The position numbers and the translations under genes are program-made. Below, piece by piece: positions 1 to 11,409 of a DNA stretch of 64,000 nucleotides; position 1 is the stretch's first letter; every line of letters begins with the position of its first letter. Origin of the DNA: Apophysomyces variabilis (taxonomy: Eukaryota > Mucoromycota > Mucoromycetes > Mucorales > Mucoraceae); NCBI GenBank assembly GCA_002749535.1, contig MZZL01000376.1, positions 668,822-732,821 of the forward strand. Reading direction: 5' to 3'. Under the pieces are notes generated by a model. That model was not told where the DNA came from. It saw nothing but the letters and a program-made list of their open reading frames with translations, and did no database searches.

Positions 1-1608
1 CTACCAATAAAAACACTGGTCATTGCAGTTGCTGTGTGTCATGCATGGAATAGTGCAATGACACCAGAGTTATATTTTTCAGTTGCAACAAGTTCAGAAG
101 TTCAGTTGAAGATGTTCATTCTTACTCTTATTGAAACTAATTCGAATAAACGACTGGCTCAGTACGTGCGCGAGTTAACGATAGCGGATCTAAAGTATAA
201 AGCTAGCATGCACAATTTGTTGGAGCCGTATCCTGATACAATAAGGCATTTGGATTGGTCAACAATCTTTCCAAAAGATGGACATCCGGTGAGAATACGA
301 ATCGATCGCAAGTTCCATACGTTGGATCGTGCTCCAATGGGCTTTCTACAAGATCGGCTTAGCCGCTTGAAGCTAGGTATTAACGGTCACCAAGCGGATT
401 GGGTATATGTGGTTTCGGAATTCGGATCGGTAGAAGAACTAAGCGTAGAGTTCGATTCCTACCACGATGTTCCATGTCTAACCGTACCGTTTTCAAACTT
501 GGAACAGCTCCATAACGGCTTACCGAAACTGCAGCAGCTCCATCTCGTCGATGTTAGATTTGCTGGAGAATTACCAGAACATATACAACCTTGTGCTACA
601 GTTCGCGATCTAAAGCTTGAGGTGGATTGTGGCAATGGATGGGGACAATACTTTGCTCGAAAATACACGCATCTGGCGAAATTACACCTCAGGGGGCCAA
701 GTGCTTTCTCTTACAAGAACGATAACGAAACCAAGACACTTGTTGAATCATGCCAAGGCCTTGAAGAGTTACGTATTCGGAAACTCTCCTATGAATGTTT
801 AGAGATGTTCGCATCCCTAGGAGCAAGATTAATATACGTGCCATATGGCAAAGGGTACTGGTTTTCAAAGCCGCTCCTCAATTTTCATCCAACAATTACT
901 ACGGTCAAGATCAAGCGGGATTGTTATCGCGGTACGGTTGAAGAAGTCCTGGAAGGTCTAAAAGCTTGTCCATTGCTGCAGGACTTGGAATGGTTTCATC
1001 GTTCGAATTCGCTTTGCTTGGATCGGATACTCCACGAATTACCTAATCTGCAACGTCTGTACATTGAAGCCGACCACATTCGTTTAAAAGGTAACTACAG
1101 TTCAGCTACTCATTGTAAACTGCGAACTTTGCGTCTGAATGGCCGATTTATCGAAAACGATGTTTATTTGTACATATCCCGCTATTGTCCTAGGATCAAC
1201 CAGCTTACATGCACGTACAGAGGAGAAATCGAGAACTCACCTAAAATCTATTACCCTAACCCGAGTTTGAAGTACTTAGAAGTCTGGTGCGAGGCCGACT
1301 GTATATTCGAGTTTACGCAGATGAACGAAGAAGAGCGTATACAAGAGTACAAGAGCAGATACAGTGGGTCGAGGGAAAGTCATAGAGTGTCAGGCCACAC
1401 CGAGTGGTTGCACATACCATATTTTCCGCCTCGTGCCATAACCTCTATCAAAGCTCACAAGATCATCGACAAGCTTCGTGCGTTTAAGCTAGAATCATCC
1501 AAGGAAAACCACCGCGCACTTAAAAGAGCTTTAACTATTCCTGTCGTTTCCATTATATGTCATTTTGTGGAGGAATACCAGCTGAAGGGAGCAGTGATTC
1601 TACATTAA
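1..1608 (+). CDS. F-box/LRR protein, 5' end cut by window edge
   Basis: The reading frame is open from base 1 to the TAA at 1606-1608 and the start codon lies outside the window. The visible protein (about 535 residues) begins inside the F-box helix region (LPIKTLVIAVAVCHAWN) and continues into repeated leucine-rich units with spacing typical of F-box/LRR (RNI-like) proteins. Family knowledge: such proteins are substrate receptors of SCF ubiquitin ligases, the F-box binding Skp1 and the LRRs the target. No intron is visible. The protein is identical to residues encoded by 14539-16113 on the other strand, and identity continues through the 3' flank to base 1929. It may therefore be a real recent inverted copy or an assembly duplicate. 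Target unknown. Confidence 0.8.
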   Translation, partial: LPIKTLVIAVAVCHAWNSAMTPELYFSVATSSEVQLKMFILTLIETNSNKRLAQYVRELTIADLKYKASMHNLLEPYPDTIRHLDWSTIFPKDGHPVRIRIDRKFHTLDRAPMGFLQDRLSRLKLGINGHQADWVYVVSEFGSVEELSVEFDSYHDVPCLTVPFSNLEQLHNGLPKLQQLHLVDVRFAGELPEHIQPCATVRDLKLEVDCGNGWGQYFARKYTHLAKLHLRGPSAFSYKNDNETKTLVESCQGLEELRIRKLSYECLEMFASLGARLIYVPYGKGYWFSKPLLNFHPTITTVKIKRDCYRGTVEEVLEGLKACPLLQDLEWFHRSNSLCLDRILHELPNLQRLYIEADHIRLKGNYSSATHCKLRTLRLNGRFIENDVYLYISRYCPRINQLTCTYRGEIENSPKIYYPNPSLKYLEVWCEADCIFEFTQMNEEERIQEYKSRYSGSRESHRVSGHTEWLHIPYFPPRAITSIKAHKIIDKLRAFKLESSKENHRALKRALTIPVVSIICHFVEEYQLKGAVILH

Positions 1609-1929
1609 AGCTTAGTATGGTTTCACTCATTTGATTTCATTTGCTACCCGTTTCTTTCTGTGACAGAGACAAACATAGGAATCTATTAGTTAGTCAACTA
1701 CACTTGCTAAACCAAGTAAAAGTGGCCATTCTTATGGTATAGACAGGTGCCGATAAGGTTATCATAAATTAAGGTTGCATGAATAGATGGATATCCAATC
1801 ACAACGAAATATCAAATTCGCTCTTTAAATCTACTGTATTACTGGCAACGGCCCGCTCAAGTTCAGGCGGGATGGGCAATGAACCCCAGCTTGCAAAGTT
1901 CGATATGATGAATGATCACAGTTATCGTG
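1..1929 (+). repeat. Inverted repeat arm, identical to 14218-16146
   Basis: Position x here corresponds to 16147-x on the opposite strand. I see no mismatch in the coding part (524 aligned residues identical) or in the roughly 320 bp of 3' flank I compared. Identity ends exactly at the single N at 1930. The left limit is the window edge. Confidence 0.9.
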
Positions 1930-1930
1930 N
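1930..1930. other. Single ambiguous base at repeat junction
   Basis: One N sits exactly where identity with the 14.2-16.1 kb arm stops. Unrelated sequence starts at 1931. This is the pattern expected of a scaffold join or a collapsed or unmerged repeat rather than a random sequencing ambiguity. Confidence 0.8.
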
Positions 1931-2729
1931 TGCAAGGTCATTAGAATTTCCCTTCAGATATTTTTAACATCCGCTCTTTGATCTTGCTTTGGCTCGGGGT
2001 AGGGAGCTTTTATTGTACATAGAACAGTTCCACAAAACGTCATATGTACTTCCTTTATCAGCAGTATAAAGTAAAGTAGGTTACAATAGAAGAACATATT
2101 TTGCTTCTCCGTGTGGTTTTTCGATCCCAATTTCCTTTCAATATTGCTATTTCCTGTCAGAAACTACTGTTCACTTTAATCTATGCTTCAAAATAAGTTC
2201 AAAAGAGGAAGCAGCCTAACTGCACATCATCACTTAAACCCTTTAGCCGTTAGCTTTTCCGGAAGCAGACAGAAAACATGATGCGCCCCGTTGGCAAATA
2301 TATTATCATGGCTTAAAGTAGGATATAGGGCATCTTGTACTTTTTACTTATCAAAAAGACCAGCTTGGTAAACAGTCTATTGATGAAAGATATGGGGATG
2401 CTACAAGATTGCTGTTGTAGCGGACATGCACCTTACTTTCCTAAATTTACAGTCGACCTTTTTTAAGCTCGCAAGCAATAACAAGAGGAATACACAACTA
2501 TAGATTATATATAGATTTTTTTCCCATAGAACATAAAAGAAGACCGTGTTTAACTGTTAAGCCATGAAACAACAATACGAGAGGTCACTGTAAAGTATGA
2601 TTCTGCCAATAGTCAGGCAAGCCTGGTGGGCAGGTTCAACCAATGGCATCACATGTTTCTGGCTAACTTGTTTGTAAATCATGAATTTTTTCTTTTGCAT
2701 TGAAGTCAATTTTCATTGTTGGTTTAGCT
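1931..2729. other. Spacer, no gene seen
   Basis: AT-rich sequence between the repeat junction and the 3' end of P450 fusion copy A. Only short ORFs; no recognisable domain. The right end contains the 3' UTR of the P450 gene. Confidence 0.6.
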
Positions 2730-2735
2730 TTTATT
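2730..2735 (-). terminator. Polyadenylation signal of P450 copy A
   Basis: AATAAA on the minus strand about 85 bases after the stop codon. The same hexamer in a recognisably related context follows copy B (22543-22548), so it is conserved between the two diverged 3' UTRs. Confidence 0.55.
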
Positions 2736-2818
2736 GATATTTATATAACAGAACAAAACTTATAATAATAAACAAGGTTATATTGGTTTTTATGATAGCC
2801 GATTTAACCTTGTTATGC

Positions 2819-5800
2819 TTAACCCCAAACGTCTTCGTTATAGCGCCCATCTTTTATCAAATTCTCGATAAACGCGACCGCGCCGTCCTCTGTCTCAGCC
2901 GCACCAAAGCTTGTAGCAATAGTAGCAAAAGCTCTGCGCACATCAGAACTCATGGTACCGCTGCCGCAAACATAGATATTTGCTGCCTTGCTATTCTCAG
3001 GTTCGATCAATCGCCATACATCCGCACCATGAGCTAACAATTGATGTTGGACATACTTGGTAGGAGAGGGTGGTGTTATTCTTGAAAAAGCCACGTGAAG
3101 TTCCAACAGACCGTCGTTCACATAGGCTTCCAACTCGTCGGAATAGATGTAATCCTGGTCAGGACGCCGGCACCCAAAGAACAAAATGGTCTTTCCAATT
3201 TCTTGACCGGCTGCGCGTTGTTGCGCACGTTCTTGAAGGAAACCACGGAACGGAGAAAGACCAGTTCCAGCCGCAACCATGAGAATAGGTACAGAAGGAT
3301 CAGATGGAAGAGCAAATGTACTCTTGGATGGTTTGAGCGTAGCACGAATAGAACCTGTGCTAGTACGAGAGAGGAAAGACGAAGCTAAACCATAGTAGTG
3401 TTGTCCTTGGACCAAATCATCCACCACGCCAACGGTCAAATGCACTTTACCAGGATGCTGCAAAGGTGAAGAGGCGATGGAGTATCGTCGAGGTTGCATA
3501 ACGCTAACAGCAGCAAGAAATTGGCCGAGGTCGAGTTGGTTAACTTGTGGAAAGGCCTTCTGCAGATCCAAGAGGTTACGATGTTGCTTGACAAAGGCAG
3601 GGTATTGGTCGTTATTGTTGTGATCTGGCATGGTCATCCTCTCAAATTCTTCGGCTGTGTGCGGTGATAGATTCTTCAGCTGAGAAGCAAAGATGGCCAG
3701 CATCGTACGCGAGGGGGGTGAGGAAAGATCAGCAAAATAGGTTAAAGCGTTTCGGATGGTACATGGACCACGAATGGAGGCTGCAAGGGAACGAGGCGAG
3801 AGACCGTCGAGACTTTGTGGTTCGACTTCAAATACGGAATCGAGAACCCATCCGAAGCTGAGGGCAACTGCTTCAACTATCTCTCGATCATTCTCTGGCA
3901 TCACTTCCAGATGATCACCGGCTTTGTAGGCAAGATCTCCAAGAGGAGTAACTCCCGAGATATCAAGCTCAATATGACGGGTACTTCGTTCAGCACCGGC
4001 ATGCTGCAATTCTCGGTTGATCAACACATTGGCGTCGCCTTTGCCATTGATATTGTTTTGTGCGATGGCCCATTTGTCTGTTTCCTTTGGTGTTACAAAT
4101 CTCACTTTGACCATCTTGTTCTCATTCACTGCAGCAGCTGCAGGGACGACCGATTGGCCCTTGGAAACCGGAACTTTAAAGTAATCCAATGTGTGGGACC
4201 AGAAGAAAGCGCACCTAAAGACACAATGAACGTAAGTCCCAACGCCTTGTATCTCTAACTCCTTTTTTTCCCTTTACCATTCGTTAAACTGAGCATCTAT
4301 GTCTGTATCTGCGTCGCCTTCGCCACGGCTATAGAAGCGATCTGCACCCAACTCTTCCATACACCGGTCAATCTTCCGCGGGAAATGCTGATAGGTGCGC
4401 CAGTTTTTGTTTCCAACACCAAAGACAGCATAAGACACTCCTTTCAGAACAGTTTCATTGCCTGCCTCTTTGGTTTTATCAAGGAACTTGTCGAATGCTT
4501 CGGCTGAATCTGGCGGCTGTCCATTGTACGTTGCGGTACAGATGACGACCAGTTCGGCGAGACCATCCGAACGAGCACCGTCCTGCAGAACTCTCCATTT
4601 GTCTATTTCACAAGTAGTGACACTCTTAAAGCCGAATGTTCGAGCCTGGATAGCCAGTTGCGAAGCATAGTCTTGGGCTGTGCCTGTTTGCGTACCAAAC
4701 AAGAAGGTAATGGCTGGAAGATCGATACTCTTTTCTCGCGCAGCTGCTACTTCTGGCATCGCTGTCGGAATAGACACAGCATTTGTCTTCTTATTGGGCG
4801 TCTTGGGCAAAACGACTTTAGCATTTGCCTCAGGAAGGCCTGTACGCGGATGGATTGTCATGAACAAGTCTTTTGGTTTCAAAGTAGCCATCTTAGGATC
4901 GTGGTGAATAATGGAACCATCTGAAGAATATGCTCGGTTAGTACCCTGTAGATAAACCAGTTATGAGTTATCTACCATGACGGAATTGGAAACGGTGCAA
5001 AATCATGGATAATACGGTCTTTGCTTCCTGCAGCGCAAGGGCCATACCAATGCAAGCACGTGGTCCATTGGAGAAAGGCAACCAGGCGAACCTCGATCGT
5101 TTTTGTTCTTCTTCTGGTGTCCAGCGATCGGGATCCCAACGAGAATGATTGGGATATACTTTTTCATTGTGATGCATGGCATATATATGGATGGTTACGC
5201 CTGTTCCTTCCTTGATCAAGTAACCGCCTGGAACGACACAATCTTTCTGGCAAGATTTCGATATCATAGGAACTGGTGGATACATACGCAAGGTTTCTTT
5301 GAGTACTTGATGAAGATACTTCAGATTACTGATTTGTTCTGTTGTGGGGAGCTTATCATGGGTAATACCACAATCAACAATTTCCTGTAGCACCTTTGCT
5401 TCCACATCTGGGTTGCGTGCTAATTCATACAAGGTCCAGGCAAGCGTATTTGCTGTTGTGTCGTGACCTGCAATCAAGAATGTAACTACTTGATCGCGAA
5501 TATTCTCGTCGGAGAGACCCAGGTTGTGTTCATCACGCGCGTTCAACATGTAATCGAGCAGATCTTTGTTGCTATCGTCCGTCTTGGGGAAATTTTTACG
5601 TTCTTGAACGACTTTGTCCACTGTTCTGTGCATCAATTCTATAGATTCAACAAATCGACGGTTTGCTGCGGTGGGTAACTGTTTCATGAACTGTGCTTGT
5701 TGAAAACGGACGATAGACTGGGACAACAAATATCCCATAGCATCGATGAATGGATGAGCCGATCTGTCACGTTCTTCAAGAAGACCGAAATCATAGCCAA

Positions 5801-6633
5801 AACCGACTCGACCAATCGTCTCAAAGGTAACGTTTGTTGTCCAATGCAGGATCTCCACAGGTTCATCGTGTTTATATTGTTCCAAAATATTGATGAACTG
5901 TTCAGTAATGACGCCCATTTCTTCTTGATATGCCTACAAGGAAAGAATTAAGCAATTTCATAAGCCATCATTACCTTTACTACTATTGCATTACCTTCAC
6001 TGCACGTGGGCTGAAGGCTGGCATGAGCAGTTTATGGGCTAACTGCCAATCCATATCCGAACTGTCCGTCGTGAATAGACCTTGACCTCCGAACGGTTTG
6101 ATTTCTTGTAAAACGGCCGTAATCTTTTTGGTGAAATACTCGGATTCTTTGGCAAATAGTTCGGCAATAGCAGGGTCATTTGTGCCAACCATTCTGTTTC
6201 CTAGGACAGTGATGTCAACCACAGAACCATGTGTATCGAAAAGCTTGATCCACGCATGGACACTATTTGAGTGATACGTGAGTGACTCAAAATAAATGTA
6301 CATGGTCAATACTTACAAGTCAGGGAGCATATCGTAAAGATTTCCCACAAATGGCAGCTTTCTAGGACCAGGAATGACTTCTTTTATACGATCTTTCAGG
6401 CCAACATATAGCACTTGTTGTTGACGCGCATTATCAATCACAGGGATCAATTTCCCCGATCCATCGTACAGAAGGACATCATTAGAGCTCATAATACCAA
6501 GTTTTTCTGCTGCAAGACTACGAACAGTATCCAGATTGGCGCCATTACCAAATCGAATAATGCGACCATCTCTCTCGATATCGGTCGAGTCATTACGCAC
6601 GACAATAAGTGATGTAGTAGAGTTTGCAGACAT
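2819..6633 (-). CDS. Self-sufficient cytochrome P450-reductase fusion (CYP505/BM3-like), copy A
   Basis: Five exons on the minus strand: 6633-6317, 6262-5995, 5933-4976, 4920-4278, 4214-2819 (introns 54, 61, 55, 63 bp; 1193 codons plus stop). Order: N-terminal beta-grasp-like domain (about residues 7-75), P450 domain with I-helix AGHDTT (350-355), ExxR ETLR (408-411), heme loop FSNGPRACIG (Cys489), then flavodoxin-type FMN domain (FGTQTGTAQ, TATYNGQPP, FGVGNKNW), FAD domain (RRYSIASSP) and NADPH domain (AAGTGLSPFRGF, FFGCRRPDQDY, CGSGTM) ending in a penultimate Trp. This is the CYP102/CYP505 architecture. Family members hydroxylate fatty acids or related alkyl substrates with NADPH and O2 in one polypeptide; the substrate here is unknown. 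The third intron carries TACTAAC 15 bases before its acceptor. It lies head-to-head with copy B, 12 kb apart. The reductase is almost identical to copy B, with one visible difference (Gly for Asp in the linker). Confidence 0.9.
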
Positions 6634-6704
6634 GGGATAATATGAAAGAATGCCAAATATGGAGTGATGCTAACAAAGCAGTCCACAAGAAAACACAGCT
6701 TCAC

Positions 6705-6712
6705 TTTATATG
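6705..6712 (-). promoter_or_regulatory. TATA box, P450 copy A
   Basis: CATATAAA on the minus strand about 72 bases before the start codon. Copy B has TATATAAA at a matching place (18570-18577). Confidence 0.6.
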
Positions 6713-6806
6713 CATGATCGCGGCTTGAGGATAGCGCGTTTGAGTCATCGGAGAGCTGAGCCTTGGGATTATCGGCCATTGTCTGGGTTGTACCGTGTAC
6801 GACCAT

Positions 6807-6900
6807 ACAGTCAATGGACTGGCGTCGGACAATCAGTATACGCCTATGAAAATGCAACTTCCAGCTTTACCCGATCGGTCAAATAATGTACCGGTTTTCC
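6807..6900 (-). promoter_or_regulatory. Conserved promoter block upstream of P450 copy A
   Basis: Over about 95 bp this matches the block at 18380-18474 upstream of copy B. The best parts are TTATTTGACC, a GTAAAGC/TTAAAGC core, TTTTCATAGG, CGTATACTGATTGTCCGAC and GTCCATTGACTGT. Flanking promoter DNA is much more diverged, so this looks like a footprint of shared regulatory sites. The factor is unknown. Confidence 0.6.
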
Positions 6901-8118
6901 CCATAACCACGGCCCTCGGAAACACCCGATGACGACTATACCTAAGTTTGGAAGTGTACAATAGACGATCGATTTTCGGGAATGAACTGATGTACGACCT
7001 GATCACATACCAGAGAGTTGCATTTCGATTTGCTGTTATTCATACCTCCAATCTCTTGTTAGCCGAAATAGTTATTGTTTCCTTCAAATTAATGTTTACG
7101 TTTGTTTGATTGATAACAATTACTGGATATCAGTGATGTTGCCGGTTGATAAGCTGCTTACATGATGAATAGTGATTTTAAAAAAGCTAAAAATTCAAAA
7201 AATTGTTTATAGAACGTAAACAAAAAAGAAAGTCGAATGAGAGAAAGGTACAGGAAACCGTAGTGAAATAGAAAGTGTAGCAAGGAGGACAATGTTGGGG
7301 AGGGAGACTGAGTAGTTCGGATTTAACAGGTCAAAAAAACAACAGGTAGCGGTTTTGGATGTTAAGGTAGAGACGAGGTAAGGCAAAGCAAGAAAAGGCT
7401 GTCGACACTCTAGTGTTTTTCCCTTGTACATAGCAGGAATCAGGCATGAGGCATGGAGTCGGTTTGATTGTGTGTCGTCAGGGTTTGAAAAGGATTAGAT
7501 CTGATCCCAGCCTGGAAGCATAGCGATTTCAGGAATTATCACCGAAAACAGCGTTATCGCTGAGGTAGAAATGTATCTTCAAGCAACTGTAAAAACTATA
7601 CGAAGGATTTGCTTTTGAATGTTACGACTCTGATGATTACTGGACAAAACAGAAGAGAATGGCGAATGACTCTTATACAAGAGCACATGTGAGTTTAATA
7701 GAGGATCCCTCAACCATGTGCATATGGTGCATGCTGACTTAAATCGTAAAAACTTTTAGTACTCCGATGCAAATTTAGGAATCTCAATAACATCGAAAAC
7801 AAAACGTTTTTTCGCTTTTCTTCAGAATAGATATCTTTAATTAGATGTTCTTTATTGATCTATTCTAAAAGTTTTTAAAATACCCAACGTAAACCACTTT
7901 TATTGACTCCCAAAGTTTCGTCGGAATCTGAAATTTTGGCTGGGAGACCTCAAATTTTGACAAGTTGGTGAGTGCTCATGGACAAAGTGCACAGGGCTGT
8001 ATAACAATATCACGCATTGTGTAACATATAATAAAACGCCGGCAGCCAATCATAAAGCCGCCCTTGTCTGCATTTGTGAAGGCTGGGAAGCAGTTCGCAC
8101 TTCCTCGCTAATTACAAA
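6901..8118. other. Spacer, no gene seen
   Basis: Only short unconvincing ORFs. It contains a 9-bp perfect inverted repeat (7824-7832 with 7858-7866) and a stretch at about 7950-7975 that resembles bases 10381-10405 beyond the transposase ORF. Possible left part of the element that carries the ORF at 8119. Confidence 0.5.
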
Positions 8119-10203
8119 ATGGGACGCATCAACAAAAGACAGCGACTTGCTAGAAACCGTGCTCGAAACGAAACTGGAAATCAGTTTCTGACTGTAACTG
8201 CTGAGTATCAGCAGATCACACAAGCGCCTGATCAGAGCTCAGAAGATAACATGCTGTTGGAAGCTGATGAGATTACAGATTATGAGCTTCTAAACAATTT
8301 AGGAACAGCTGACGATAGCCGTGACGAATTAGACGTACCGGTGTTCCCTATTAAGTGGTCCCCTAATATTCCTTCTAGTCGCCGTTACTGGGGTACAGCT
8401 CGAACAACAAGATTGTACCGCCAGAAGAAGAGCGAAGAAATGGCAAGGGGCAGTATGAAAATTACTAGCTTCTTTAAAAGCGATGTTAAGCTTCTAGATA
8501 ACCCAGAATGCCCTGAAGAAGATGAGAATGATGTTGGAGTATACGATGAAGAAGAAGGGGCAATCATGTCAATGGATGAGGCTTTGGACAAGCTGTCTGA
8601 GGTCACCGTACCTCATATGAACCAGAAAACTGCTGCTAAGCGTCAATTATCTGACTATGAGCTTGCTAAGTATCGTGGTGTCACTGTGTACTTCATGGGT
8701 TTATTGGATGGAAAGAAGAAAATGATTGCCTCACAGGAAGCTGCTAAGGTAGCTTGGGCAAAGCCTTCTCAGCACTATCGAGCCACAGCAATCAGAGCCT
8801 ACGCAAAAGAATATCTGAGGTTCGGGAGTCTTACACCGCACCAACAAGGCAAACATGCCAAGCGAGTATCTCTGTTAAATGATGAGGATATTAAAGCGGC
8901 AGCGTTAGATTGGCTTATGCGTACGAAGCCAGAGAAACGAGGACTACTTGAGCTAACTAAGTATTTGAATGATACTGCTATTCCCAACATATTAGGAGTC
9001 CCGGGAAAAATACACTTGACGGTGCTTAGAAACTATATGTATGAATGGGGATACACGTATAGGAAACACAGCAAAGATGTCTTTTTTGACGGACATGAGC
9101 GTGAAGATATTGTAGAATATCGAAGAAAATGGGCTGCGCGTATGATGGAATACAAAAAACTAATGGAAGATTACGAAGACAATGGAGAAGCGAGTCCCAA
9201 ACTGCTACAGATCCCCACTAATGCCAAAAGAATCGTCATGGTTACTCACGACGAAGCAACTTTCTATTCCAACGACTCTAGAAGCAATTTGTGGCTGCTA
9301 GAAGATGAGCATCCGATTCGCAAAAAGAATCCCGGTCAATCCATCATGGTGAGCGAGTTTCAGTGCCCCTGTCATGGCACGATGCGAAGTGGGGCATGGG
9401 AATCCAGAAAGATCTTCTATGCTGGTACGAACCGTGATGGCTACTGGTCATCAAAAAACATGGTAGAGCAATTAAAAACTGATGCCATTCGTTTATTTGA
9501 ATTGCTTCATCCCGATTGCAAAGCTTTGTTTATCTTTGACCAATCTAGCAATCATTGCGCATATTCCCCAACAGCACGAGTTGCGTCAAAATTTGGCCTC
9601 AATGACCGAGTGCTCAAAGAAGATGATCCTAAGGATATCCGATCTGGATGGTATATGTGCGAGGGCAGAAAGGTTGCCCAAAGTTTCTACGATTTGCAAA
9701 TTGAAAAGAGAAGGAACAGAAAGGGTGTGGTAAAGGAATACAGAACTTGGAAACTGAAAGGCATTCGCCGTATTCTGGAGGAACGAGGACTTGGACGATG
9801 GGAAGAATTCGAAGCGAAGAAGCAGAAGTGGAAAGCGAAGTGTGGACAGTCCAGTCCAGCACCGGAAAACGGCTGCTGCCCATTCCATATACTTCAAGCG
9901 CAGCCTGACTTTGTTTCACAGAAGTCAGCACTTCAAGAAGCTGTAGAGAGGGCTGGGCACATATTCGAGATGTACCCAAAGTACCACTGTGAAACCAACT
10001 GGATCGAGAGATACTGGGGAGCGGCGAAATGGATTGCACGTCGTGAATGTGACTACTCTTACGCTTCACTTCGTCAGAATCTTCCTAGTTTTCTTGATCA
10101 GATTTCAGTACCACAGATTCGTCGCTTTTATAAACGCTGCTGGAAATACATAGAAGCATACAGCAAGACAGATGATGGCAAAGCTGCGTATAAAGAGGTT
10201 TAA
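8119..10203 (+). mobile_element. DDE-transposase-like protein, intact 694-residue ORF
   Basis: Single uninterrupted ORF. The C-terminal half has the acidic triad layout of a DDE/RNase H-fold transposase: Asp378 in HDEATFYSND, Asp474 in FIFDQSSNH, and Glu630 in HCETNWIERYWGAAKW. This arrangement is common in poorly characterised DDE elements scattered through fungal genomes (established family pattern; exact superfamily not assigned). The N-terminal half is basic at the start (GRINKRQRLARNRAR), then acidic, and may carry the DNA-binding part. Terminal inverted repeats were not found by eye. Only a weak direct similarity exists between about 7950-7975 and 10381-10405. No introns and no frame damage suggest recent activity or domestication. 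Confidence 0.75.
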
Positions 10204-11270
10204 AAATTCACAAATCGCAGATATCTATCACACCGGCGCATTGGTTGCGATGATTAACCATTCTGTTTAAAACAGCCAATAAAGCCTACTATGACATTTG
10301 TCATGCGACCCTTAGTGTGCAATAAGGGAAAAGCGCTTCATTCTAAAATACCTATTTCCTTATATGGTTTCGGAGTTTAAGAGACCAAATTCTGACAAAA
10401 TAAAGTTTTTATGATTTAAATCAGCATGCACCATAGCGAGTTCGGATACCAATATTGACGATATAGCGAAGAATCTCGGTAAAATAGAGAAGATAATATC
10501 GAAGATCCGCAGAAACCGAGTGCTTTTATTAAGCTATCTTGGACAAGCTGGATAGGATCCATAGATGCCTACATAATAAGCGGAATATCAAATTAAATGA
10601 ATTGACTACTCTGTTGTAATTTGTCTCCGTAGAAAGACTACACCGAGCCGGTCAGCTAAAGACTCCTTAACTCAGAAGTACATTGCACAGCGTTCTTGTT
10701 TCTCATGGTAACTAAGTTCCTGCATAAGTCATACACAAGCAATCAGCAGCAAGGAGTTAGTGTGGTTTCTCGGCTAGTCTTTACATGCACAAGTTGTTGG
10801 ATCACTTTCTTTAATCTGCTGTTGCTAACTCTATATCCGACATGTTCCATTGCCGGACTTGTCACGATTTAGGTCATTGCTACAATAGCTTACATTTGAA
10901 GATACATTGAACAATAAGATGCGACATAAACAAGTCTATTAGATCAATAAAGAATGGCACCAAGAGGTTGTACGACATGTAAAATGCGGATTGGCTAAAT
11001 GGACTCGAACGAGGAATGATACACTAACAGAGTACCGGATTCCGGTTACATATATTTGTTACAACCAAGGGGCCACCTACGATGCAAAGGAAAGGTTGTT
11101 TCGGCATCGGTACTATTCTCGCGCCGCTCGTCAACATATTATCTAACGAGACACCTATTCCCGACAGGCTTCCGGCAGAATCGACAGAAGGGATCGCTTG
11201 TGTTTAATAGAATGCCGCAGTAATTATAGACAAAGTTTATACTTATAGCAGTAAAATGAACTAAAATAAC
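10204..11270. other. Spacer, no gene seen
   Basis: AT-rich DNA with no convincing ORF. The left part may belong to the transposable element; the right part leads into the F-box promoter. Confidence 0.5.
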
Positions 11271-11397
11271 ACCGAGCGTACGGACAATGGCTGTAACACA
11301 GGGTACTATGTTCAATGTTGCAGACATCTTTGCGTAACCATGACATGCCATACTGCCAAGCCCATGGCGCAATTTAGTAACATATAAAATAAGCCAT
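11271..11397 (+). promoter_or_regulatory. Shared F-box-family promoter module
   Basis: About 100 bp (core around 11271-11370, ending GCCAAGCCCATGG) align with the promoters of the F-box genes starting at 23423 and 16245. Common pieces are an AC-rich CGGAGCGTRCG-like start, a TGTAACACAGGGTACTATG-like core and AGCCCATGG. A TATAAAATA box lies at about 11384-11392. Confidence 0.55.
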
Positions 11398-11409
11398 CTG
11401 AGAAGCAAG

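Noticed and set aside
2819..6633. Separate P450, flavodoxin and reductase genes in an operon-like row
   Set aside because: Conserved 54-63 bp GT-AG introns, one with a TACTAAC branch site, join all parts in one frame in both copies.
7207..7431. 74-residue minus-strand ORF in the spacer
   Set aside because: Low-complexity, no homologous feature, no start or promoter context.
8119..10203. Clear terminal inverted repeats and target-site duplication for the transposase ORF
   Set aside because: Only weak direct similarity (about 7950 and 10381) and a small hairpin at 7824-7866 were found; not enough to set element ends.
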